A DNA stretch of 15,826 nucleotides. Source: T3SED10-47 sp046483725 (lineage in GTDB: Bacteria; Bipolaricaulota; Bipolaricaulia; Bipolaricaulales; Bipolaricaulaceae). The position numbers and the translations under genes were made by a program. Positions 1 through 6,919 of the stretch are shown here, piece by piece. Under the pieces are notes generated by a model, which did not search any database, was not told the origin of the DNA, and saw only the letters and a list, made by a program, of their open reading frames with translations. Position 1 is the first letter of the stretch. Every line of letters starts with the position of its first letter. The stretch lies in NCBI GenBank assembly GCA_046483725.1, contig JAWOCQ010000049.1:1-15826 (forward strand), written 5' to 3'.

Positions 1-1084
1 GCTCGATCTCGTCGGGCGTCGTCTCCCGTCCCGTGCTCACCCGAAGGCTGCCGTGGACCATTTCAGGAGCCACGCCGATCGCCACCAACACGTGACTGGG
101 TTCAAGCTCCGGCGACGAGCATGCAGAGCCTGTAGACACAGCGATTCCCGATTCGTCAAGCTTCAACACGAGGGACTCTCCCTCGACCGCCGCAAAGCTG
201 AAGTTGGCGATGTGGGGGAGGCTCTCCACGCGATGACCATTCAGGCGGGAGCCCGGTATGCGAGTGACCCCGTCGATCAGGCGATTACGGAAGGATCTGA
301 GCCGCTTTGCAGTCTCCTCACTTTCTTCGAAGGCTATCTCCGTCGCCTTGGCCAGGCCCACGATGCCCGGTACGTTCTCTGTTCCGCTGCGGCGTCCTCC
401 TTCATGGCCCCCACCGTGGAAGAGCGGTGTCAGGCGCACCCCGCTCCGAACAAACAGGAGTCCTACGCCTTTCGGGCCGTGCAGTTTGTGCGCAGATGCG
501 GATAGGAGGTCTACACTGTCCATGGGCAGAGGGACCTTGCCGAAGGCCTGGACGGCGTCCGTGTGAAAGAGGACGCCCCGCTCCCGGCACAAGGCACCGA
601 TCTTGCCGATCGGTTGAGTGGTCCCAAGTTCGTTGTTCCCGGCCATAACCGACACCAGGAGAGTGTCTTCCTGAATGGCCTCCCGGATGGCCTCGGGATC
701 GATCTTGCCCACCGAGTCTGGCTTAACGTAGGTCGCCGGGTAGCCTTGCTTTTCCAGCCAGCCGACCGTGTGCAAGACGGCGTGATGCTCGATGGCGGTG
801 GTGACTATATGCCGGCGTTCTGAAGAGGAATAGGCGGCCCCGACGAGCGCCAGGTTGTTGGCCTCCGTAGCGCCGCAGGTGAACACTATTTCCTCCGGCT
901 TCACCACCAGCCTCTGGGCGATCGTTCGCCTACTATCCTCCATCGCGCTGCGTGCCTTCCGGCCGTATACATGGAGGCTGGAAGCGTTGCCATACTGCTC
1001 CCGGTGATAGGGAGCCATCGCGTCCAAGACCTCCGGGGCGACCGGAGTGGTGGCACTATGGTCCAGATAGACGCTTCTGTCCAT
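1..1084 (-). CDS. Cysteine desulfurase, NifS/IscS family (3' end cut by window edge)
   Basis: This is a PLP-dependent enzyme that takes sulfur from L-cysteine as a protein-bound persulfide and leaves alanine. The sulfur feeds Fe-S cluster assembly and other sulfur carriers in the cytoplasm. The 361 codons present show the family signatures in order: HSATT near residue 9, EHH at 99-101, HTD at 174-176, the PLP lysine K200 in SAHKLHGPKG, RSGTENV at 232-238, the catalytic-loop cysteine C322 in STGSACSS, and a VSTGR segment at 349-353. The extended cysteine loop puts it in the group I (NifS/IscS) class rather than SufS. The frame is still open at the window edge, and roughly the last 20 to 40 residues are missing. 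The ATG at 1084 has GGTGA seven bases upstream and a good promoter behind it. The gene stands alone here, but FdhD and a formate dehydrogenase nearby make it a candidate sulfur donor for FdhD. Whether it is NifS, IscS or another paralogue cannot be decided. Confidence 0.95.
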   Translation of the reverse strand, partial: MDRSVYLDHSATTPVAPEVLDAMAPYHREQYGNASSLHVYGRKARSAMEDSRRTIAQRLVVKPEEIVFTCGATEANNLALVGAAYSSSERRHIVTTAIEHHAVLHTVGWLEKQGYPATYVKPDSVGKIDPEAIREAIQEDTLLVSVMAGNNELGTTQPIGKIGALCRERGVLFHTDAVQAFGKVPLPMDSVDLLSASAHKLHGPKGVGLLFVRSGVRLTPLFHGGGHEGGRRSGTENVPGIVGLAKATEIAFEESEETAKRLRSFRNRLIDGVTRIPGSRLNGHRVESLPHIANFSFAAVEGESLVLKLDESGIAVSTGSACSSPELEPSHVLVAIGVAPEMVHGSLRVSTGRETTPDEIE

Positions 1085-1103
1085 GTTTAAATCACCGAGC
1101 TTA

Positions 1104-1132
1104 ATAATACTACCGTTGTCCTATTTGGGCAA
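1104..1132 (-). promoter_or_regulatory. Candidate sigma70 promoter of the cysteine desulfurase
   Basis: Read on the minus strand, TTGCCC (1132-1127) is followed by exactly 17 bases and then TATTAT (1109-1104). This matches the -35 consensus at 4 of 6 positions and the -10 at 5 of 6. Transcription would begin near 1097, about a dozen bases before the ATG at 1084, leaving just enough leader for the GGTGA ribosome site. The call rests on spacing and hexamers only. Confidence 0.5.
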
Positions 1133-1144
1133 ACCCCAAGCGAG

Positions 1145-1173
1145 CGGACAGCTCCCCTCCCAGCGGCTAAAAT
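1145..1173 (+). promoter_or_regulatory. Candidate sigma70 promoter of the small zinc-ribbon-like gene
   Basis: CGGACA (1145-1150) matches the -35 consensus at its last four bases. After 17 bases comes TAAAAT (1168-1173), a 5 of 6 match to the -10. The predicted start near 1180 would give a leader of about 37 bases containing the 1195-1210 inverted repeat. It sits back to back with the desulfurase promoter, with only 12 bases between the two -35 elements, so one regulator could control both. Confidence 0.4.
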
Positions 1174-1194
1174 GATCCCACCACCCGGTGCTGG

Positions 1195-1210
1195 CTCCCT
1201 GGTCAGGGAG
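1195..1210 (+). promoter_or_regulatory. Inverted repeat overlapping the ribosome binding site of the 1217 gene
   Basis: CTCCCTG (1195-1201) and CAGGGAG (1204-1210) are perfect inverted repeats two bases apart. In RNA they would form a 6 bp stem with a four-base loop. The right arm contains most of the Shine-Dalgarno sequence AGGGAGG (1205-1211), which lies five bases before the ATG at 1217. Folding would therefore hide the ribosome site. It could equally be a protein-binding operator or a chance result of a purine-rich Shine-Dalgarno facing a pyrimidine-rich stretch. Confidence 0.45.
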
Positions 1211-1216
1211 GATAAC

Positions 1217-1405
1217 ATGAGCCGTCACTGTTACTCTTGCAGTATCCCCTTGAGCGCCGCCGGTGTGCAAGGGCCCTCGGACATTTATTCCAAAGCACTG
1301 CAGCGATTCCCTGAAAAGGGCCAAACAGTTTATGCGGGCGATGCCCGCCTGGGCAGAGGACTGATCCAAAGCCTCGACCCGATCGAGACCCTGCGCTACG
1401 GTTGA
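1217..1405 (+). CDS. Small zinc-ribbon-like protein, 62 aa, second cysteine pair missing
   Basis: This is a 62-residue cytoplasmic protein with no signal peptide or membrane segment. It begins MSRHCYSCSIPL, with one CxxC (C5, C8), and continues VQGPSDIYSK, then a segment ending in LIQSLDP. The layout resembles small putative zinc-ribbon proteins that pair an N-terminal CxxC-x2-PL with a second CxxC shortly after a GxSDxYC element. Here the residues at the second pair are serine and leucine, so a standard four-cysteine site cannot form. The start at 1217 is favoured over the in-frame ATG at 1172 because AGGGAGG lies five bases upstream and the zinc-ribbon similarity begins there. A candidate promoter lies upstream. 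It could be a degraded pseudogene, a domain that shares metal between chains, or a chance open frame. The good ribosome site and family-like layout argue for a real gene. Function is unknown. Confidence 0.5.
   Translation: MSRHCYSCSIPLSAAGVQGPSDIYSKALQRFPEKGQTVYAGDARLGRGLIQSLDPIETLRYG
1334..1348 (-). terminator. Hairpin downstream of the nitrilase, possible weak terminator
   Basis: GCGGGC (1334-1339) and GCCCGC (1343-1348) form a perfect 6 bp stem with a three-base loop. On the minus strand it lies about 65 bases after the nitrilase stop and is followed by ATAAACTGTTT, which is only moderately T-rich. It could end or protect the formate dehydrogenase transcript. It lies inside the small plus-strand gene, so it may also just be coding sequence. 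Confidence 0.25.
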
Positions 1406-1410
1406 GGCGA

Positions 1411-2259
1411 TCAGGCGGCGGGACCCGGCTCGTCCACCACCTGTTGGTCGTACAGCTCCCGTCGCGCTTCCTCGTGCTCGAACAGGCGGAAGGTTTCCCG
1501 CCACTGCTTGAGAGCAAGCAGGTCCAAGTGGACCACCTGGTAGCCGGGCCGGTCGTCCATCATGGAGATGACGTTGCCCCGGTAGTCCACGGCCATAGAG
1601 CGACCAAAGAACCTCTCACGCTGGTGCATCCCGGTGATGTTGGAAAGCACAAAGTAAGCCTGGTTCTCCAGGGCACGGCAGCGCCCCAGGACTTCCCAGT
1701 CCACGTCGTAAGGGTAATTCCAGCTGGTGGGCACGCAGAAGATCTCAGCGCCTTGCTCGCGCATGCCGCCAAACAGATGGGGAAATCTAAGGTCCCGACA
1801 CACTGCAATCCCCAGTTTGGCGAACCCTAGGTCCACCATTTTCGCCTCATCGCCCGGCCGGTAGATGGCCGTCTCTCCCCAATCGGCGAACAGGTGCATC
1901 TTGCGATAGCTGGCGATTACCTCGCCGTTTGGGTCCAGAAGGAATGCGGTATCGTAGACCCTCCCCCTCTTGACCTCGGGCACAGTCCCCCCCACCACGT
2001 ACGCCCGGCAGCCTCGGGCCCACTCCTGCAGGCGTGCCATTGACTGGCGCATGACCCGCCGCGCCGTCTTCAGCCCCAGCCGGCGCCGCACCCCCAAGGA
2101 GAAGTACTCGGGAAGGCACACCACGTCGAAGCGGCCGTAGTTCGCCCTAGCCCGCGAGATATGCTTATCCACCTGGTCCAGATTGGCGATCACATCACGG
2201 CCCGGGGCATCCTGGAGGTACAGAACGAATACCTGCCCGTCCTCCACCGGGGGCATCAT
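1411..2259 (-). CDS. Carbon-nitrogen hydrolase (nitrilase superfamily)
   Basis: This cytoplasmic amidase-type enzyme hydrolyses a C-N bond of an amide, carbamoyl or nitrile compound. The substrate is not identifiable from sequence. The nitrilase triad is complete: Glu in LPEYF (about residue 51), Lys in YRKMHL (about 120) and the nucleophile Cys in VCRDLRFP (about 154). The ENQAYF and SMAVDYRG segments are also typical. The frame is open up to an ATG at 2322. I prefer the tandem ATG at 2259/2256 because the family's first beta strand (here VFVLYLQDAPG) follows it directly, and the extra 21 residues have no family counterpart and no ribosome site before them. GGTGG lies five bases before the 2259 start. 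It follows the formate dehydrogenase catalytic gene on the same strand, by 96 bases from the chosen start or 33 from 2322, so it is probably co-transcribed. A formate-releasing amidase role is conceivable but unproven. Confidence 0.88.
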   Translation of the reverse strand: MMPPVEDGQVFVLYLQDAPGRDVIANLDQVDKHISRARANYGRFDVVCLPEYFSLGVRRRLGLKTARRVMRQSMARLQEWARGCRAYVVGGTVPEVKRGRVYDTAFLLDPNGEVIASYRKMHLFADWGETAIYRPGDEAKMVDLGFAKLGIAVCRDLRFPHLFGGMREQGAEIFCVPTSWNYPYDVDWEVLGRCRALENQAYFVLSNITGMHQRERFFGRSMAVDYRGNVISMMDDRPGYQVVHLDLLALKQWRETFRLFEHEEARRELYDQQVVDEPGPAA

Positions 2260-2355
2260 ACCCACCACCGCCTTCCCCTTCGGCTCACCATGGCGCGGGA
2301 ATAGTATCAGACAGGAGGTCATGGGCCAACTGCAAGGGCGCCGGTCCCCCGGCGA

Positions 2356-5046
2356 TCACACCTTAGTAATCTGGCAGGCTGCCACCTTCAGCTCGGGGAT
2401 TTTCGCTGTAGGGTCTAGAACATCGTTTGTAAGGCGGTTGGCCGCCGCTTCTACGAAGTGGAAAGGAGCGAACACCGAGCCGGGAGCAACGTTGTCAGTG
2501 AGCTTGGCACAGCTCACGATATCCCCGCGCCGGGTCCTGAGCCGCACGCGATCTCCTTCGGTGATTCCCAGTGCGTCGGCATCTTTCGGGTTGAGCTCCA
2601 CATAGGCCTGTGGGGCAAATCTGTTCAGGGCCTCCACCCGGCGGCTCATCGTACCCGTGTGATAGTGGTACAGCATCCTCCCGGTGGAAAGCACAAATGG
2701 ATACTCGTCATCGGGGAGCTCGGCCGAAGGGGCGTACTCAACCGGGTGAAAGAGAGCCCGCCCGCGGCTGAACCGCCTCTCGTGCAAGACCTGGGTCCCA
2801 GGATGGTCCTCGGACGGACATGGCCACTGCAGACCCTCCCTCTCCAGTCGCCCATAGGCCATCCCCCCGTAGATGGGCGTCAGCGAGGCGATTTCCCCCA
2901 TCATCTCCGCAGGGCCGGCGTACTCGGCCACAGACCCCAGCCGGCGGGCCAGATCGCACAGCAGCTCCCAGTCCGCTTTGGCTTCGCCAGGCGGTCCGAA
3001 AGCTCTGCGTACGCGCAGCACCCGCCGCTCGGTGTTTGTGAAAGTGCCGTCCTTCTCCACATAGGACGCCGCCGGGAGCACAACATCGGCCAGCTGCGCC
3101 GTTTCCGACAGGAAGATGTCCTGCACAACCAGGAACTCAAGTTGCTCCAGAGCCTCCTGCACGTGGTTCAGGTTCGGGTCGGACAGCATGGGGTTCTCTC
3201 CCATCACCAGCATCCCCCGGACCTCCCCTCGCCAGGCCGCGTGCATCATCTCCACCACGGTGAGCCCGGGCTCCTCAGGGATCGAGGCGCCCCACGCCTG
3301 CGAGAACTTCTCCCGCACTGCAGGATCGGAGAGTTTCTGGTAGCCCGGGAGCACGTTGGGCAGCGCGCCCATGTCACAGGCCCCCTGCACATTGTTCTGC
3401 CCACGCAAGGGGTTGACCCCCGTGGACGGACGACCGACGTTGCCCGTGAGCAGGGCCAGATTGGCCAGCGCCAGAACGTTGTTGGTCCCGGTGGTGTGCT
3501 GGGTAACCCCCATGGAGTAGACGATTGCTGCCCCTGAGGCGCTCGCGTACAGCCGCGCTGCCTGAACCAGGCTTTCTGCCGGTATCCCCGTAATGTTCTC
3601 CACTTTCTCTGGCGTGTAGTCGCCTACCGCGCCTTGCAGCTGATCAAAGCCTTCGGTGCGCTCCGCGATGAACGACGGGTCGTGCAGTTCCTCCCGCAAG
3701 ATGACGTTCATCAGGCCGTTCACCCAGGCTACATCAGTGCCATTGCGCTGTCTGAGCCAAATCTCGGCGTGCGGAACGAGGTCTATCCGCCTTGGGTCGA
3801 CCACAATTAGCCTTGCCCCTCGACGCACGGCGCGCTTGATCGCCGCGCCGATCACCGGGTGGGTCTCCGTGGTATTGGACCCAGTGACGAGTATGCACTC
3901 GGCCTCCTCCAAGTCCTCGATCGAGTTGGTCATGGCCCCAGAACCGAACGCCGCCCCCAGACCGGCCACGGTGGAGGCATGGCACAGTCGTGCGCAGTGG
4001 TCCACGTTGTTGGTGCCGACCGCGGCGCGCATGAGCTTTTGGAATAGGTAGTTTTCCTCATTGGTGCACTTGGCCGAGGACAGGCCAGCGATGGCGTCGG
4101 GGCCATGGCGCGACTTGATGTCAGCGAGCCTCTCAGCAACAAACGACAGCGCTTCCTCCCAGGAGGCCTCCTGAAGCTCGCCGTCCCGTCGGATCAGCGG
4201 ACGGGTCAACCGGTCCTCCCGGCCACTGTAGGTGAAGCCGAACCGCCCCTTCACACACAGGGACCCGTAGTTGGGCGGCGCGTCAGCCCCGCGGACCTTG
4301 CTCACCCGCCGTCCATCGGTCCACAGCTCGAGCTGACAGCCCACACCGCAATAAGAACAAGTGGTCTGAACGAGCTCCGCCTCCCATCGCCGTGGGGGAC
4401 GGCCAGTAAGCTGCTCGCGCATCGCCCCCGTGGGACAGAGCTGCACGCACTCCCCGCAGCCATCGCACTCGGAGGAGCCGATCTCCCCCAGCCCCGCCGT
4501 AACCGCGATGCGCGGCCCGCGCGAGGCGTACTCGAGGACACCCTTGGCCTGGATCTCATCGCAGGCCCCGATACACCGGGAGCAGACGATGCACTTCCCT
4601 CGGTCGTAAACCAGCACCGGCGAGGAAGCATCACACGGCGGCAGGTCTGCCGGACTGGGAGATCCTGTTCGAGTCCGTACGTCCAGCCCGTAACGATAGG
4701 CCAGGTCCTGCAGCTCGCAGCTGCCGGCCGACTCGCATACCAGACAGTCACAATCATGGTCGGAGAGGAGAAGATCAAGCAGCGTTCTGCGATGATGTTC
4801 CAACTCCTCGTCGAACGCAACGAGTTCCATCCCTTCGCCCACCCGCAGCGTGCACGCCGGGACCAAGCGGCTCCCTCCCCCCACCTTGACCATACACAGC
4901 CGACAGGCCTCGTTCTGCGTAAGGCGTGGATGGTAACAGAGCCCGGGGACGGGGATTCCGGCCTCTCTGAGCGCTTGCAGTAGGTTCGCCCCCTCGGGAA
5001 GCTGCAGGGAACGACCGTCAACCATCACGGAGACTCGCTCACTCAT
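2356..5046 (-). CDS. fdhA: NAD-linked formate dehydrogenase, catalytic subunit (NuoG-like N-terminus fused to molybdopterin domain)
   Basis: This subunit interconverts formate and CO2 at a bis-MGD molybdenum or tungsten centre and passes electrons through Fe-S clusters to the NuoF-like partner. The 896 residues contain, in order: a [2Fe-2S] ferredoxin domain (C37, C48, C51, C65); a His/Cys [4Fe-4S] site (H97, C101, C104, C110); two [4Fe-4S] motifs (C152/C155/C158/C162 and C194/C197/C200/C204); the [4Fe-4S] of the molybdopterin domain (C230, C233, C237, C264); and the active site CARLCH. There C355, a TGC codon at 3984-3982, sits where E. coli FdhF has selenocysteine, followed by H356. A molybdopterin dinucleotide-binding domain forms the last 110 or so residues. 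The frame is open to 5454, but the extra N-terminus is nonfamily sequence lying over the neighbouring gene. The ATG at 5046 starts at the ferredoxin domain, has AAGGGG six bases upstream, and overlaps the preceding stop by eight bases. Confidence 0.95.
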   Translation of the reverse strand: MSERVSVMVDGRSLQLPEGANLLQALREAGIPVPGLCYHPRLTQNEACRLCMVKVGGGSRLVPACTLRVGEGMELVAFDEELEHHRRTLLDLLLSDHDCDCLVCESAGSCELQDLAYRYGLDVRTRTGSPSPADLPPCDASSPVLVYDRGKCIVCSRCIGACDEIQAKGVLEYASRGPRIAVTAGLGEIGSSECDGCGECVQLCPTGAMREQLTGRPPRRWEAELVQTTCSYCGVGCQLELWTDGRRVSKVRGADAPPNYGSLCVKGRFGFTYSGREDRLTRPLIRRDGELQEASWEEALSFVAERLADIKSRHGPDAIAGLSSAKCTNEENYLFQKLMRAAVGTNNVDHCARLCHASTVAGLGAAFGSGAMTNSIEDLEEAECILVTGSNTTETHPVIGAAIKRAVRRGARLIVVDPRRIDLVPHAEIWLRQRNGTDVAWVNGLMNVILREELHDPSFIAERTEGFDQLQGAVGDYTPEKVENITGIPAESLVQAARLYASASGAAIVYSMGVTQHTTGTNNVLALANLALLTGNVGRPSTGVNPLRGQNNVQGACDMGALPNVLPGYQKLSDPAVREKFSQAWGASIPEEPGLTVVEMMHAAWRGEVRGMLVMGENPMLSDPNLNHVQEALEQLEFLVVQDIFLSETAQLADVVLPAASYVEKDGTFTNTERRVLRVRRAFGPPGEAKADWELLCDLARRLGSVAEYAGPAEMMGEIASLTPIYGGMAYGRLEREGLQWPCPSEDHPGTQVLHERRFSRGRALFHPVEYAPSAELPDDEYPFVLSTGRMLYHYHTGTMSRRVEALNRFAPQAYVELNPKDADALGITEGDRVRLRTRRGDIVSCAKLTDNVAPGSVFAPFHFVEAAANRLTNDVLDPTAKIPELKVAACQITKV

Positions 5047-6919
5047 CTGTCGCCCCTTCGGCCACCCGGCCGGAAAGGACCGAGATCGCCTCAAACCGGC
5101 ACGCCCTGAGGCAGGCACCACAGCGGACGCACAGATGCTCGCGGATCCTGTAGGGCGCCTCCCCCAGAGTACCCAGGATCGCGTCTTGCGGACAAGCCCG
5201 ACGACAGGCATCGCACCCCCGACACAGCTCGGGGTCCACCTCGTAACGAATGAGCGAAGGGCACACGCGGGCCGGGCAGGCCTGGTCACGAATGTGGGCC
5301 AGGTACTCTTCCCGGAAATGGCGCAGCGTGGAGAGCACAGGATTGGGGGCGGTCTGGCCAAGACCGCACAAGGAGTTGGCCTGTACAGTGCCCCCCAGTG
5401 TTTCCAACCGGTCAAGGTCATCTTCCTGCCCCTGTCCACTGACGATTCGCTCAAGAATCTCCAGCATTCGCGGGATCCCTACGCGGCAGGGCAGACACTT
5501 GCCACACGATTCGTCACGCAAAAACTCGAGGAAGTACCGTGCCACATCCACCATACACGTGTCCTCGTCCATCACCACGAGGCCCCCGGAGCCCATGATG
5601 GAGCCGGCCTCCGCCAACCGTTCATAGTCGACCGGAAGGTCCAGGAGCGAGGCCGGGATACAGCCTCCCGAAGGGCCGCCGGTCTGCACAGCCTTGCAGG
5701 ACTTTCCCTCGGGCACGCCTCCGCCGATCTCCACCACCTCGCTCAAGGGCATTCCCATGGGTACTTCGACCAGACCAGTGTTGTTCACCTTGCCCACCAA
5801 GGAAAAAATCTTGGTACCTCTACTGCTTTCTGTGCCTACCTCCGCGAACCAGTCGGCTCCCCGCGCGACAATGGCCGGCACATTGGCCCACGTTTCCACG
5901 TTGTTGATGTTCGTCGGCCGTCCCCACAGTCCGCTTTGCGCGGGGAACGGTGGCCGCTGCCGCGGCATACCTCTACGTCCCTCGATCGAGGCCATGAGTG
6001 CCGTCTCCTCCCCGCACACGAACGCTCCCGCACCACGCACAACCTGCATATGGAATGTGAATCCAGTGCCAAGGATGTTTTCTCCCAACAATCCTCGCTC
6101 GTAGGCCTGTCTCACAGCTCCTTCCAAGTGGCGCACAGCCAGCGGGTACTCGTCCCGCACATAAACAAACCCCTGTCCAGCGCCAATTGCGTAGCCTCCA
6201 ATAGCCATTCCTTCGAGTACCAGGTGTGGGTTCCCCTCAAGCACGCTCCGGTCCATATACGCCCCTGGGTCCCCCTCATCGGCATTGCAGACGACGTATT
6301 TCTCGTCAGCGACAGCGTCACTACAGAAAGACCACTTCTTGCCCGTGGGGAAACCCGCGCCGCCGCGCCCGCGGAGGCCTGACCCCTGCACCTCTGCAAG
6401 CACCCCCTCCGGCCCCATCTCGCTCACGGCTTTCGCCAGGCCCGCGTAGCCTCCTACAGCGATGTAATCGTCGATCGACATCGGGTCGACCCAGGGAGAC
6501 AAGGAGAGCACTCTCAGGACTTGGCTTTGGAAGAAGGGTATCTCATTCCACTGCCTGTACGACCTGTCGGTACGAGGGTCGCGGAAAAGAAGCCGTTGCA
6601 CCACATCTCCGGACACCACTGCTTCCACAACTTCGCTGACGTCTTCAGGCCGTAGGTTTGCATAGAAGGTCCCTTCGGGCAACACAAGCACATTAGGTTC
6701 AGCCTGGCAGAAACCGTGACAGCCGCTTATCCGAAGTGAGACACGCCGTTCAATCCCCAGCCGGGTCACGGCATCTTGGAACGCCCTGGCCACTTCTTCC
6801 GCTCCCTGCGCCCGGCCGCATGTCCCCGCTGAGATTGAGATGCATGGGGGTTGCTTTGACTGAGCATACGTAAGGGAGGACCGCATCTCCTCGAGTTCTG
6901 CTGGGGCTCGCAGCCTCAC
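5039..6919 (-). CDS. NuoF/HndC-like NADH-oxidising flavoprotein subunit of the formate dehydrogenase
   Basis: This subunit holds FMN, binds NAD(H) and exchanges electrons with the formate-oxidising subunit. Its 626 residues show an N-terminal thioredoxin-like [2Fe-2S] domain (C26, C34, C67, C71); the FMN/NADH-binding Complex I 51 kDa region with GRGGAGFPTGKKW (184-196) and CNADEGDPGAY (211-221); an SLBB region; the N3-type [4Fe-4S] cysteines (C472, C475, C478, C518); and two C-terminal ferredoxin-type [4Fe-4S] motifs (C566/C569/C572/C576 and C597/C600/C603/C607). This is the domain order of HydB/HndC proteins of NAD-linked hydrogenases and formate dehydrogenases. Some of those enzymes couple NAD(P) to ferredoxin by flavin-based bifurcation. 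The start is GTG at 6919, overlapping the NuoE-like stop in a four-base GTGA. The 3' end overlaps the catalytic gene by eight bases, which suggests translational coupling. Whether it bifurcates, and whether NADH or NADPH is used, cannot be told from sequence. Confidence 0.95.
   Translation of the reverse strand: MRLRAPAELEEMRSSLTYAQSKQPPCISISAGTCGRAQGAEEVARAFQDAVTRLGIERRVSLRISGCHGFCQAEPNVLVLPEGTFYANLRPEDVSEVVEAVVSGDVVQRLLFRDPRTDRSYRQWNEIPFFQSQVLRVLSLSPWVDPMSIDDYIAVGGYAGLAKAVSEMGPEGVLAEVQGSGLRGRGGAGFPTGKKWSFCSDAVADEKYVVCNADEGDPGAYMDRSVLEGNPHLVLEGMAIGGYAIGAGQGFVYVRDEYPLAVRHLEGAVRQAYERGLLGENILGTGFTFHMQVVRGAGAFVCGEETALMASIEGRRGMPRQRPPFPAQSGLWGRPTNINNVETWANVPAIVARGADWFAEVGTESSRGTKIFSLVGKVNNTGLVEVPMGMPLSEVVEIGGGVPEGKSCKAVQTGGPSGGCIPASLLDLPVDYERLAEAGSIMGSGGLVVMDEDTCMVDVARYFLEFLRDESCGKCLPCRVGIPRMLEILERIVSGQGQEDDLDRLETLGGTVQANSLCGLGQTAPNPVLSTLRHFREEYLAHIRDQACPARVCPSLIRYEVDPELCRGCDACRRACPQDAILGTLGEAPYRIREHLCVRCGACLRACRFEAISVLSGRVAEGATDE

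Noticed and set aside
1150..1200. Possible cysteine T-box leader before the desulfurase, because of a GGGTGGTGGGATC stretch on the minus strand
   Set aside because: The conserved T-box sequence and antiterminator arrangement are not present, and a good promoter lies downstream of it, so it would not be in the leader.
1121..1504. Minus-strand open frame of 127 codons across the gap before the desulfurase
   Set aside because: It overlaps the 3' end of the nitrilase in another frame and runs through the promoter region. It has no family match and no ribosome site.
2458..3537. Plus-strand open frame of 359 codons opposite the formate dehydrogenase
   Set aside because: It is antisense to a well-supported gene, rich in His, Arg, Gly and Pro with no domain pattern, and typical of GC-rich mirror frames.
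4105..4983. Plus-strand open frame of 292 codons opposite fdhA
   Set aside because: Mirror frame of the cluster-rich N-terminal half of the formate dehydrogenase, with no family resemblance.
5047..5454. N-terminal extension of the formate dehydrogenase catalytic frame to an ATG at 5454
   Set aside because: The added 136 residues are basic, Pro/Ser-rich and unlike the family, and they lie over the 3' end of the NuoF-like gene. The ferredoxin domain starts right after the ATG at 5046.
5135..6382. Plus-strand open frame of 415 codons opposite the NuoF-like gene
   Set aside because: Long but antisense to a gene with all cofactor motifs intact, with no recognisable motif and no ribosome site.
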